Part shown: in pieces, positions 18,048 through 25,524 of the stretch
Position numbering within the stretch: position 1 is the stretch's first letter
How the letters are laid out: each line of letters opens with the position of its first letter
NCBI RefSeq assembly: GCF_007556685.1
Contig: NZ_VJON01000003.1
Span: forward strand, 39,601-103,600
DNA length: 64,000 bases
DNA from: Tepidimonas charontis
Lineage (GTDB): Bacteria; Pseudomonadota; Gammaproteobacteria; Burkholderiales; Burkholderiaceae_C
Direction of reading: 5' to 3'
Program-made: the position numbers and the translations under genes
The notes under the pieces: generated by a model
The model's database searches: none
Told to the model about the DNA's origin: nothing
What the model saw: the letters and a program-made list of their open reading frames with translations, nothing else

Positions 18048-19160
18048 ATGTCTGCCGCCGACATCGACCCGAGTGCGCCGGCGCCCGCCGCCGCCGACCC
18101 AGGCCGCGCCGCCGGCGCTGCGGCACGTCCGATTGCCATCACGATGGGCGATGCGGCGGGCATTGGGCCCGAGATCGTGGCCGAGGTCTTTCGGCGCCGC
18201 CCGCATTGGTCGTCGCGCTGCGTCGTCATTGGTGACCTGGGCGTGATGCGGCGTGCCGTGCGCGTCAGCGGGGGCTTGTTGCCCATTGCCGAACTCGAAG
18301 GGCCGGCGCAGGCGGCCCAGGTGCCACCGCGCTGCGTGCCCCTGTGGCCGGCGGTGACGCTGCCGACGCTGCCGCCGTTCGGGCGCATCGACCCCGCTGC
18401 TGGCCGCGCCGCTGCCGACGCCGTGGTGCTGGCGGCTGAAGCGGCGCTGCGCGGTGAAGTGGCGGCGGTGGTCACCGCGCCACTGCACAAAGAGGCACTG
18501 GCCGCCGCTGGCTTGCCCTATCCGGGCCACACGGAGCTGCTGCAGGCGGTGGCGGCACGGTACCTGGGCGTGTCCACCACCGAGCTGCCCGTGCGCATGA
18601 TGCTCTCCAGCCCCGAACTGCGCACCGTGCTGGTGTCGATCCACCTGCCGTTGCGCGCCGCCATCGACGCCGTCACCACCGAGGTCGTGTGGGAGACGAT
18701 CCGCATCACGCACACCCACTTCACGCAGCGGCTCGGCTGGCCGCAGTGCCGCATTGCGGTGGCGGGGCTCAATCCGCACGCTGGCGAGGGCGGCTTGTTC
18801 GGGCGCGAGGAGATCGAGCACATCGCGCCGGCCGTGCAGCGCGCCCGCGCGGCCGGCTGCACGGTCAGCGGTCCGCATCCGCCCGACACCGTCTTCATGC
18901 ACGCGCGCGCCGGCGCCTTCGACGTCGTTATCGCGATGTACCACGACCAAGGTTTGATCCCGGTCAAATATCTGGGTTTGGCCCATGGGGTCAATACCAC
19001 CCTCGGTTTGCCGTTCGTGCGCACCAGTCCGGACCACGGCACGGCCTTCGATCTGGCCGGCCGCGGGGTGGCCGATCCGTCGAGCCTGATGGCCGCCATC
19101 GAGGCCGCGTGGGGCGACACGGTCCCCGTGCCAGCGGGCGCCGCTGCGGCGTCCGCATGA
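18048..19160 (+). CDS. pdxA: PdxA-family 4-phospho-hydroxy-L-threonine dehydrogenase
   Basis: 370-residue member of the PdxA family, zinc-dependent NAD(P) dehydrogenases of vitamin B6 synthesis. Motifs include ITMGDAAGIGPEI, VVTAPLHKEAL, FPGHTELL-like YPGHTELL, GLNPHAGEGGLFGREE (metal His), MYHDQGLIPVKYLG and FVRTSPDHGTAFDLAG. The MGDxAGIGPE N-terminal motif is also common in PdxA2-type enzymes acting on 4-phospho-D-threonate and related acids, so subgroup is open. With pdxH and pdxJ also in the window the B6 role is the first choice. The first 25 residues are Ala/Pro-rich and may not be translated. Confidence 0.87.
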   Translation: MSAADIDPSAPAPAAADPGRAAGAAARPIAITMGDAAGIGPEIVAEVFRRRPHWSSRCVVIGDLGVMRRAVRVSGGLLPIAELEGPAQAAQVPPRCVPLWPAVTLPTLPPFGRIDPAAGRAAADAVVLAAEAALRGEVAAVVTAPLHKEALAAAGLPYPGHTELLQAVAARYLGVSTTELPVRMMLSSPELRTVLVSIHLPLRAAIDAVTTEVVWETIRITHTHFTQRLGWPQCRIAVAGLNPHAGEGGLFGREEIEHIAPAVQRARAAGCTVSGPHPPDTVFMHARAGAFDVVIAMYHDQGLIPVKYLGLAHGVNTTLGLPFVRTSPDHGTAFDLAGRGVADPSSLMAAIEAAWGDTVPVPAGAAAASA

Positions 19161-19228
19161 CCTCGGCGGCGGCGCGGTCGATCCCGACCGGTACGTGGGC
19201 CACTCCGGGCAAACCCGCAGTCATCCGA

Positions 19229-19234
19229 TACAAT
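19229..19234 (+). promoter_or_regulatory. Candidate -10 box upstream of petABC
   Basis: TACAAT stands 82 nt before the petA ATG in the 156-bp pdxA-petA gap, giving a leader of about 75 nt. No matching -35 element is visible. TACAAT is the form that recurs before tRNA, acpP, purM and lepA genes here. Confidence 0.45.
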
Positions 19235-19316
19235 GGGGAGTGGTTTTGGGTATGTGTCGGCGCGTGGCGTCGATGCCTGCCCTGCGTTTGCCACTGTCAT
19301 ACAGAAAGATTCCCCC

Positions 19317-19916
19317 ATGAGCGAAGCCACCGTCAACCAAGAGCGCCGGACTTGGCTGATCACCTCGTGCGCCGTGGGTGGCGCGGGTGCCGCCGCCGTC
19401 GCCGTTCCCTTCGTCAGTTCGTTCGCGCCGTCGGAGCGTGCGAAAGCCGCGGGTGCGGCGGTCGAGGTGGATATCTCGAAGCTGCAGCCGGGCGAAAAAA
19501 TGGTCGTCGAATGGCGCGGTAAGCCCGTGTGGATCATGCGCCGCACGCCCGAGATGCTGGCCTCGCTGGAGAAGGTCGAGGATCAGCTCGCCGATCCCAA
19601 TTCGGACCGCAAGGCCTACCCCACGCCGCCCTACGCGAAGAACCGGCACCGCTCGGTCAAGCCCGAGTACCTGGTCGCAGTGGGCATTTGCTCCCATCTG
19701 GGCTGCTCGCCCGTGGACAAGCTGCAGCCCGGTCCCCAGCCGTCGCTGCCCGATGACTGGCAAGGGGGCTTTCTGTGCCCGTGTCACGGCTCCACGTTCG
19801 ACCTGGCCGGTCGCGTCTTCAAAAACAAGCCGGCGCCGGACAACCTGGAGATTCCGCCGCACTACTACGTCTCCGACACCGTGCTGCTGATCGGTGAAGA
19901 TCCGCCCAAGGCGTGA
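19317..19916 (+). CDS. petA: Ubiquinol-cytochrome c reductase Rieske iron-sulfur subunit
   Basis: 199-residue Rieske protein of the bc1 complex. Box I CSHLGC (Cys125, His127, Cys130) and box II CPCHGS (Cys154, Cys156, His157) provide the [2Fe-2S] ligands and the disulfide. The N-terminal NQERRTWL followed by a hydrophobic segment is a Tat signal-anchor; tatABC is 3.5 kb upstream. It heads petABC and is followed 41 nt later by petB. Confidence 0.97.
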   Translation: MSEATVNQERRTWLITSCAVGGAGAAAVAVPFVSSFAPSERAKAAGAAVEVDISKLQPGEKMVVEWRGKPVWIMRRTPEMLASLEKVEDQLADPNSDRKAYPTPPYAKNRHRSVKPEYLVAVGICSHLGCSPVDKLQPGPQPSLPDDWQGGFLCPCHGSTFDLAGRVFKNKPAPDNLEIPPHYYVSDTVLLIGEDPPKA

Positions 19917-19957
19917 TGCCCGAGAACGCGACTGCACAGCTTCACGAGGTAACCACC

Positions 19958-21376
19958 ATGGCCGAATTCAAGGAAGCCCCCGCCAACGCGTCCCGCGGCG
20001 AAAAGCTCCTGACGTGGATCGACAACCGTTTTCCGCTGACCAAGCTCTACAAAGAGCATCTGGCGGAGTACTACGCGCCGAAGAATTTCAACTTCTGGTA
20101 TTTCTTTGGTTCGCTCGCCCTGCTGGTGTTGGTCATCCAGATCGTCACCGGCATCTTTCTCGTCATGCACTACAAGCCCGATGCGTCGCTCAACGCCGCT
20201 GGCGTGCCGGTGGCGTTCGCCTCGGTCGAGTACATCATGCGTGACGTGCCCTGGGGCTGGCTGATTCGCTACATGCACTCCACCGGTGCATCGGCGTTCT
20301 TCGTCGTCGTCTATCTGCACATGTACCGCGGCTTGATTTACGGCTCGTACCGCAAGCCGCGCGAGTTGGTGTGGATTTTCGGCGTGGCCATCTTCCTGTG
20401 CCTGATGGCCGAGGCCTTCATGGGCTATTTGCTGCCCTGGGGACAAATGTCGTACTGGGGTGCGCAGGTCATCGTCAACCTGTTCTCGGCGATTCCGTTC
20501 ATCGGTCCGGATTTGGCCATTCTGATCCGCGGCGACTACGTGGTCAGCGACGCCACCCTCAACCGCTTCTTCAGCTTCCACGTCATCGCCGTGCCGCTGG
20601 TGTTGCTGGGCCTGGTGGTGGCGCACATCATCGCGCTGCACGAAGTCGGCTCCAACAACCCCGACGGCATCGAAATCAAGGCCACCAAGGACGCCAGCGG
20701 CAAGCCGCTCGATGGCATTCCGTTCCATCCCTACTACACCGTGCACGACATTTTGGGCGTGGCGGTGTTCCTGATGGTGTTTTCGGCCATCGTCTTCTTC
20801 GCGCCCGAGGCGGGTGGCTACTTCCTCGAGTTCAACAACTTCATCCCGGCCGATCCGATGGTGACGCCGCCGCACATCGCCCCGGTGTGGTATTTCACGC
20901 CGTTTTACTCGATGCTGCGTGCCACCACCGACCAAATGATGTACGTGCTGGTGGCGGTGGTGCTGCTCGGTGGCCTGCTGGCGGCGCTCAAGGGCAAGGG
21001 TCTGCTCGACAAGGCGTTTTGGCTCGGCGGCGCGGTGGTGTTGGCGGCGCTCATGCTCAGCATCGACGCCAAGTTTTGGGGTGTGGTGGTCATGGGCGGC
21101 GCCGTCGTCATCCTGTTCTTCCTGCCCTGGCTGGACAACAGCCCCGTGAAGTCGATTCGCTACCGCCCAAGCTGGAACAAGTGGCTGTACGGTTTGTTCG
21201 TGATCAACTTTTTGATCCTGGGCTACTTGGGCGTATTGCCGCCGTCGCCGATCGGCGAGCGTATCTCGCAGGTGGGCACGCTGTTTTACTTCGGCTTTTT
21301 CCTGCTGATGCCGTGGTGGAGCCGGATTGGCGAGTTCAAACCCGTGCCCGCCCGTGTCACCTTCCAGGCCCACTGA
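19958..21376 (+). CDS. petB: Cytochrome b of the bc1 complex
   Basis: 472-residue membrane subunit carrying hemes bL and bH and both quinone sites. Helix B histidines are His107 and His121 (MHSTGAS...YLHMYRG); helix D histidines are His208 and His223. The PEWY-type motif reads P-V-W-Y (IAPVWYFTPFYSMLR), a variant seen in some proteobacteria. Helix D spacing is 14 residues rather than the 13 of mitochondrial and alphaproteobacterial proteins. GAGGT 8 nt before the ATG sets this start; an upstream in-frame ATG would add 14-15 residues. Confidence 0.97.
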   Translation: MAEFKEAPANASRGEKLLTWIDNRFPLTKLYKEHLAEYYAPKNFNFWYFFGSLALLVLVIQIVTGIFLVMHYKPDASLNAAGVPVAFASVEYIMRDVPWGWLIRYMHSTGASAFFVVVYLHMYRGLIYGSYRKPRELVWIFGVAIFLCLMAEAFMGYLLPWGQMSYWGAQVIVNLFSAIPFIGPDLAILIRGDYVVSDATLNRFFSFHVIAVPLVLLGLVVAHIIALHEVGSNNPDGIEIKATKDASGKPLDGIPFHPYYTVHDILGVAVFLMVFSAIVFFAPEAGGYFLEFNNFIPADPMVTPPHIAPVWYFTPFYSMLRATTDQMMYVLVAVVLLGGLLAALKGKGLLDKAFWLGGAVVLAALMLSIDAKFWGVVVMGGAVVILFFLPWLDNSPVKSIRYRPSWNKWLYGLFVINFLILGYLGVLPPSPIGERISQVGTLFYFGFFLLMPWWSRIGEFKPVPARVTFQAH

Positions 21377-21395
21377 TCACACAGGAGTCAACCCC

Positions 21396-22163
21396 ATGAA
21401 GCGTTGGATTGCGACGGGTCTGGTGGCGTTGGGCGCCGTTTTCGGTGCAGCCAGCGTGGCGCAGGCCGCCGGCACCGATTTTCCGATGGATAAAGCGCCG
21501 CGCCTGACCACCGACCCTGCGGCGCTGCAGCACGGCGCCAAGATCTTTGTCAACTACTGCCTGAGCTGCCATTCGGCCTCGTTCGTGCGCTACAACCGCC
21601 TCACCGAGATCGGCTTGACCGAAAAGCAGATCAAGGAAAACCTGATGTTCACCACCGACAAGGTGGGGGATCAGATGATCGCAGCCATCGATCCGAAGCA
21701 GGCCAAGGCCTGGTTTGGCGCCCAGCCGCCCGATCTGTCGTTGGTGGCTCGTTCGCGTGCTGGCCACGGCTACAGCGGCGCGGACTATTTATACACGCTG
21801 CTGCGCGGTTATTACCGTGACGCCGATCGGCCCACGGGCTGGAACAATGTCGTCTTCCACAACATCGGCATGCCGCACCCGCTGTGGGAATTGCAGGGCG
21901 AGCGCCGTCCGGTGTTCGAAAAAGTGGTCAGCCACGGGAACGAAACCCAGGTTTTCCGAGGTTGGGAGCAGGTCAAGCCCGGCACCCTCAGTCCGCAGGA
22001 GTACGATCGCACGGTGGCTGACCTGGTCGCTTTCCTGGAGTGGATGAGCGAGCCGGTGAAGAACGACCGCATTCGCCTCGGCGTGTGGGTGCTGATTTTC
22101 CTGGGTCTGTTTACGATCGTGGCGTGGCGTCTGAACGCCGCCTATTGGAAAGACGTCAAGTGA
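21396..22163 (+). CDS. petC: Cytochrome c1
   Basis: 255-residue heme subunit. A signal peptide (about 1-25) ends at VAQAA, the CLSCH heme site is at residues 55-59 and a C-terminal anchor helix (about 225-247) precedes RLNAAYWKDVK. YNRLTEIGL and GARPPDLS-like GAQPPDLSLVARSR are typical of cytochrome c1. AGGAG precedes the ATG. A stem-loop lies 10 nt after the stop. Confidence 0.96.
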   Translation: MKRWIATGLVALGAVFGAASVAQAAGTDFPMDKAPRLTTDPAALQHGAKIFVNYCLSCHSASFVRYNRLTEIGLTEKQIKENLMFTTDKVGDQMIAAIDPKQAKAWFGAQPPDLSLVARSRAGHGYSGADYLYTLLRGYYRDADRPTGWNNVVFHNIGMPHPLWELQGERRPVFEKVVSHGNETQVFRGWEQVKPGTLSPQEYDRTVADLVAFLEWMSEPVKNDRIRLGVWVLIFLGLFTIVAWRLNAAYWKDVK

Positions 22164-22172
22164 CCTCCATCT

Positions 22173-22191
22173 GATCGGGCCTGACCCGATC
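22173..22191 (+). terminator. Stem-loop after petC
   Basis: GATCGGG and CCCGATC form a perfect 7-bp stem around CCTGA, starting 10 nt after the petC stop. No T-run follows. It may stabilise the petABC message or mark partial termination before sspA, which has its own strong ribosome site. Confidence 0.4.
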
Positions 22192-22256
22192 CTGCAGTGG
22201 GTGTGCCCGCCGAGCGGCGGCCACCCCTGTTTGCTTTCACAAGGAGCAAGCCGACC

Positions 22257-22868
22257 ATGATGGTTCTGTACTCGGGCACCACCTGCCCGTACTCTCACCG
22301 TTGCCGCTTCGTGCTGTTCGAAAAGGGCATGGACTTCGAAATCCGCGACGTCGATCTCTACAACAAGCCCGACGACATCGCGGTGATGAACCCGTATGGG
22401 CAAGTGCCGATCCTGGTCGAGCGCGACCTCATCCTCTACGAGTCCAACATCATCAACGAATATATCGACGAGCGCTTTCCCCACCCGCAGCTGATGCCCG
22501 GCGACCCGGTGGACCGCGCGCGCGTGCGCCTGTTTCTGCTCAATTTCGAGAAGGAGCTGTTCAGCCACGTCTCCGTGCTGGAGCAGCGCACGCCAAAGCC
22601 CACCGACAAACAGATCGAGAAGGCCAAAGCCCATATCCGCGACCGGCTGACCCAGCTCGCCCCCGTTTTTCTGAAAAACAAATATATGCTGGGTGAGCAT
22701 TTTTCGATGCTCGACGTCGCCATCGCCCCGCTGCTGTGGCGGCTGGATCACTATGGCATCGAGCTCAACAAGAACGCTGCGCCGCTGCTGAAGTATGCCG
22801 AGCGCATTTTCTCGCGCCCGGCCTATATCGAGGCGTTGACGCCCTCGGAAAAGGTGATGCGCAAATGA
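22257..22868 (+). CDS. sspA: Stringent starvation protein A (GST fold)
   Basis: 203-residue SspA, an RNA polymerase-associated protein with a glutathione-transferase fold that lacks GST activity. The thioredoxin-like half has SGTTCPYSHRCRFVLFEKGM and MNPYGQVPILVERD; the C-terminal half has FSMLDVAIAPLLWRL. AAGGAG lies 9 nt before tandem ATGs. The position after petABC and before sspB is conserved across beta- and gammaproteobacteria. Confidence 0.95.
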   Translation: MMVLYSGTTCPYSHRCRFVLFEKGMDFEIRDVDLYNKPDDIAVMNPYGQVPILVERDLILYESNIINEYIDERFPHPQLMPGDPVDRARVRLFLLNFEKELFSHVSVLEQRTPKPTDKQIEKAKAHIRDRLTQLAPVFLKNKYMLGEHFSMLDVAIAPLLWRLDHYGIELNKNAAPLLKYAERIFSRPAYIEALTPSEKVMRK

Positions 22869-23362
22869 TGGACGCCGAGCTGCCCTCCACCCGTCCGTAT
22901 CTGGTGCGGGCGCTGCACGAGTGGTGCACCGATCACGGCTTCACGCCCTACATCGTCGTCGCCGTCGACGAGCGTGTGCAGGTGCCCAAGGAGTATGTGC
23001 GGGACGGGCAGATCGTGCTCAACGTCAGTTTCGACGCCACCAGCGGCCTGCGCATCGACAACGACGCGGTGAGCTTCAAGGCGCGCTTTGGCGGGGTGGC
23101 GCGTGATGTGCGCGTACCGATCGAGCACGTGGTGGCCATCTATGCGCGCGAAAATGGCCAGGGCATGGCCTTTCCGGCGCCCGCGCCCGCCGTTGGGGCG
23201 GATGGCACCGAGGACAGTGCCAGTCAGCGGCTGCAGATCGTAACCGCTGAACCGGGCGGCGGCGATACCGAGCCGAACGCCGAGACGCCGACACCGCCCG
23301 ATACGCATCAAGGTCCCGGGCCCCGTGGCGGCAAGCGCCCGACGCTGACACGGGTCAAGTGA
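22865..23362 (+). CDS. sspB: ClpXP adaptor SspB
   Basis: 165-residue adaptor that delivers ssrA-tagged peptides to ClpXP. The folded part (about 1-110) contains STRPYLVRALHEWCTDHGFTPYIVV and IDNDAVSFKARFGG with VPIEHVVAIYARENGQGM. A long Pro/Gly-rich linker follows, ending in GGKRPTLTRVK, the hydrophobic/basic tail that docks on the ClpX zinc domain. It overlaps sspA by ATGA. Confidence 0.94.
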   Translation: MMDAELPSTRPYLVRALHEWCTDHGFTPYIVVAVDERVQVPKEYVRDGQIVLNVSFDATSGLRIDNDAVSFKARFGGVARDVRVPIEHVVAIYARENGQGMAFPAPAPAVGADGTEDSASQRLQIVTAEPGGGDTEPNAETPTPPDTHQGPGPRGGKRPTLTRVK

Positions 23363-23389
23363 TCGCCCATTCGGGCGCTGGTGGCGGGC

Positions 23390-23395
23390 TACAAT
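23390..23395 (+). promoter_or_regulatory. -10 box for tRNA-Thr
   Basis: TACAAT 62 nt before the mature tRNA 5' end. Its sequence and placement fit a tRNA promoter, although no -35 match is clear. Confidence 0.45.
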
Positions 23396-23456
23396 CGGGC
23401 TTGTCTTGCGTCGTCGCAGGTGCCGTTTGGCCCTGCCGCCCGACAGCTTGCATCCG

Positions 23457-23532
23457 GCCGCTTTAGCTCAGCTGGTAGAGCACCCGCCTTGTAAGCGGAA
23501 GGTCGTCTGTTCGAATCAGACAAGCGGCACCA
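23457..23532 (+). tRNA. tRNA-Thr (anticodon TGT)
   Basis: 76 nt with encoded CCA end. Acceptor GCCGCTT pairs with AAGCGGC, the D-stem is GCTC/GAGC, and the anticodon loop CTTGTAA gives TGT, reading ACA/ACG-type Thr codons. T-stem GTCTG/CAGAC encloses TTCGAAT. The anticodon stem has a C27-A43 mismatch at its top; the other four pairs are canonical. Confidence 0.97.
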
Positions 23533-23589
23533 TCCCATCGAACCTTCTTGTCCGCCGCCGGCTGCATGCCACATGATTCTGTTGCCGTG

Positions 23590-25158
23590 ATGCGGGGCCA
23601 GCCTGCGGGATGGGCGCCTCTGGCGTGGGCCGTGTGGGTTGTCGCACTGGTGGCTGCTGTCGCGGGGCGGCCGTTGCTGCCCATCGACGAGACCCGCTAT
23701 GCAGCCGTGGCGTGGGAGATGTGGCGTGACCAACATTGGCTCTATCCCACGCTCGACGGCGCGTTTTACGCGCACAAGCCCCCCTTGTTGTTCTGGCTGA
23801 CGTTACTGGGCTGGCACGTCTGGGGCGTCGCCGACTGGGTGCCGCGCGCCCTCGTCGCGCTCATGGGCGGCGCGGCCATGGTGGGCACGGTGCGCTTGGC
23901 AGCGCGCCTGTGGCCAGACACGCCGGCAGCGGGGCACTGGGTGCCGATGGCGTTTGGTTTGCTGTGGATATGGCCGCTGTATGCCCCGGCCTGGTACTTC
24001 GATGTGCCCAACGCGCTGTGGTGTGTGATGGGCGTGCATGGGGTGCTGGACGTGGCGGCGCGCCGCTGGCGCCGCGCAACCCTGCTGCTGTTGGCCGCCT
24101 CGCTGGGCGGTGTGTTCACCAAAGGGCCGATGGTGTGGTTGACTGTCGGTGCGGTGGCGGTATGTGCGCCCCTGTGGGGGCCGCGCTGGACGGGTTGGCG
24201 TCGCCCGAGCTGGATGGGGGCGGCGGTGCTGCTTGGCTCGCTGATGGCCGCGGGTGCCTTGGCCTACGGGGCTTGGCTGTGGGCAGCCAGCATTGCCGCA
24301 GGGGAGCCCGTCTGGCGCGCGGTGCTGGGTGCGCAGGCGCTCGATCGGGTCAGCACCGACGCCGACCACGCCGCACCGTGGTGGTGGTACCTTGGGCAGT
24401 TGCCATGGATGTTGTGGCCCGGCTGGCTGCTGGTGCTGGCGCTGTGGCGCAAGGGGATGAGGCTGGGAGCGGACGCCGGCACGCTCCTGGTAGTAGGGGC
24501 GTTCGTCGTGCTGGGGGTGGTGCTGTCGCTGGTGGCGGGCAAGCGCCCCCATTACTGGATGGGATGGTTGCCGTTGGCGGCCGCGTGGTTGGCGTGGTGG
24601 CTGGCGCGGGCGCAAGGGCCGTGTGCGGTCACACCCGTCTGGCGTTGGTTGGCCGCACTGCCACCGTTGCTGCTGGCGCTCGCCTTCGGGGCCTGGGCGA
24701 CACGGCCGTACCCGCAAACCGTGTACGGATGGACCGGCCCAGCGTTGTGGGCGGTGGTGGCGCTGCCCATTCTCTGGTCGGTGTGGCTGCTGTGGCCAGC
24801 CGTCACCACCGCGCAGTGGGTGCGCCGCCTGGCTACGGGTGGGGGCGTGGTGATGTTGGCGTTACACCTCACCTTTCCCACGGCCACCAACGGGGCCTGG
24901 CAGGTACGTCCCCTGGCCGAGCGGGTAGGGCAGGCCATGCGCGCGGGCACCCCGGTGGCGTGGGCTGCGGGTGCGCACCACGGGGTGCTGACGTTTTACG
25001 GACGCTTGCCGCGCACCCCGCAGATCATCGACCCTTCCGAAGTCGATGCTTGGGTGCAGCGCCATCCGAACGGCTGGGTGTTGGTGCGCAGCGAGCACCC
25101 GCAGGCCGGTTGTACGCCATACCGTGGCCGCTGGTTGTGCCTGCGAACTGGCGTGTAG
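23590..25158 (+). CDS. ArnT/PMT-like membrane glycosyltransferase
   Basis: About 522-residue inner-membrane protein with 11-13 predicted helices. PLLPIDETRYAAVAWEMW, with the Asp-Glu pair in the first periplasmic loop, and YAHKPPLLFWL are typical of the GT-C family that includes ArnT and protein mannosyltransferases, which use polyprenyl-phosphate sugars. FTKGPMVWL is a further family segment. The acceptor (lipid A, protein or polymer) cannot be told. Starts at 23548 (TTG) and 23566 (ATG) are possible; none has a good ribosome site. It follows tRNA-Thr closely. Confidence 0.82.
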   Translation: MRGQPAGWAPLAWAVWVVALVAAVAGRPLLPIDETRYAAVAWEMWRDQHWLYPTLDGAFYAHKPPLLFWLTLLGWHVWGVADWVPRALVALMGGAAMVGTVRLAARLWPDTPAAGHWVPMAFGLLWIWPLYAPAWYFDVPNALWCVMGVHGVLDVAARRWRRATLLLLAASLGGVFTKGPMVWLTVGAVAVCAPLWGPRWTGWRRPSWMGAAVLLGSLMAAGALAYGAWLWAASIAAGEPVWRAVLGAQALDRVSTDADHAAPWWWYLGQLPWMLWPGWLLVLALWRKGMRLGADAGTLLVVGAFVVLGVVLSLVAGKRPHYWMGWLPLAAAWLAWWLARAQGPCAVTPVWRWLAALPPLLLALAFGAWATRPYPQTVYGWTGPALWAVVALPILWSVWLLWPAVTTAQWVRRLATGGGVVMLALHLTFPTATNGAWQVRPLAERVGQAMRAGTPVAWAAGAHHGVLTFYGRLPRTPQIIDPSEVDAWVQRHPNGWVLVRSEHPQAGCTPYRGRWLCLRTGV

Positions 25159-25304
25159 CGATGAGGGCAGGCCCAGGGAGGCCAGCAAGCGGTGGCGTTT
25201 CAGGTAGCGCAGACGTACGCTCGGAGCGCCGACGAAGGATCAGGGGAAGCCGTTTCGCCCGTCGTGCCGCGGGCCCCACGAAAAGGTCGCCTGGAGGGCG
25301 ACAT

Positions 25305-25397
25305 TGGCGGAGAGAGAGGGATTCGAACCCTCGATACGGGGAAGTCCCGTATACCGGATTTCGAGTCCGGCGCATTCGACCACTCTGCCATCTCTCC
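25305..25397 (-). tRNA. tRNA-Ser (anticodon CGA)
   Basis: 93-nt class II tRNA with encoded CCA. Acceptor GGAGAGA/TCTCTCC, anticodon stem CCGGA/TCCGG with loop CTCGAAA (anticodon CGA), a long variable arm with ATACGGG/CCCGTAT and T-arm GAGGG-TTCGAAT-CCCTC all fold cleanly. It decodes UCG. Confidence 0.97.
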
Positions 25398-25413
25398 GCG
25401 GCCGAAAAGTTCT

Positions 25414-25419
25414 ATTGTA
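25414..25419 (-). promoter_or_regulatory. -10 box for tRNA-Ser
   Basis: On the minus strand TACAAT stands 16 nt before the mature tRNA 5' end, so the primary transcript would carry only a few extra nucleotides. No clear -35 element. Confidence 0.5.
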
Positions 25420-25524
25420 GCAGGGCAGGGGCAGCAGCGCCCCTGTGCAGCGCGCCGGTGTTCCACCGATGGACCGGGCCCTGGCACGCCCGGCCTGCGC
25501 GGGGCTGCGTCGGTCGCAGCCGGG

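Noticed and set aside
16891..18126. N-terminal extension of the HtrA-like protease by 400 codons
   Set aside because: It is antisense to the DUF3149, Nif3 and pdxA genes; the internal Met at 16890 begins a clear membrane anchor of normal length.
23363..23456. Terminator of sspB (CGCCC-ATTC-GGGCG)
   Set aside because: The 5-bp stem lacks a T-run and overlaps the likely tRNA-Thr promoter region.
24744..25304. Possible small genes between the glycosyltransferase and tRNA-Ser
   Set aside because: The 146-bp gap has no ribosome site or conserved product; frames extending over it are shifted readings of the glycosyltransferase or antisense to the tRNA.
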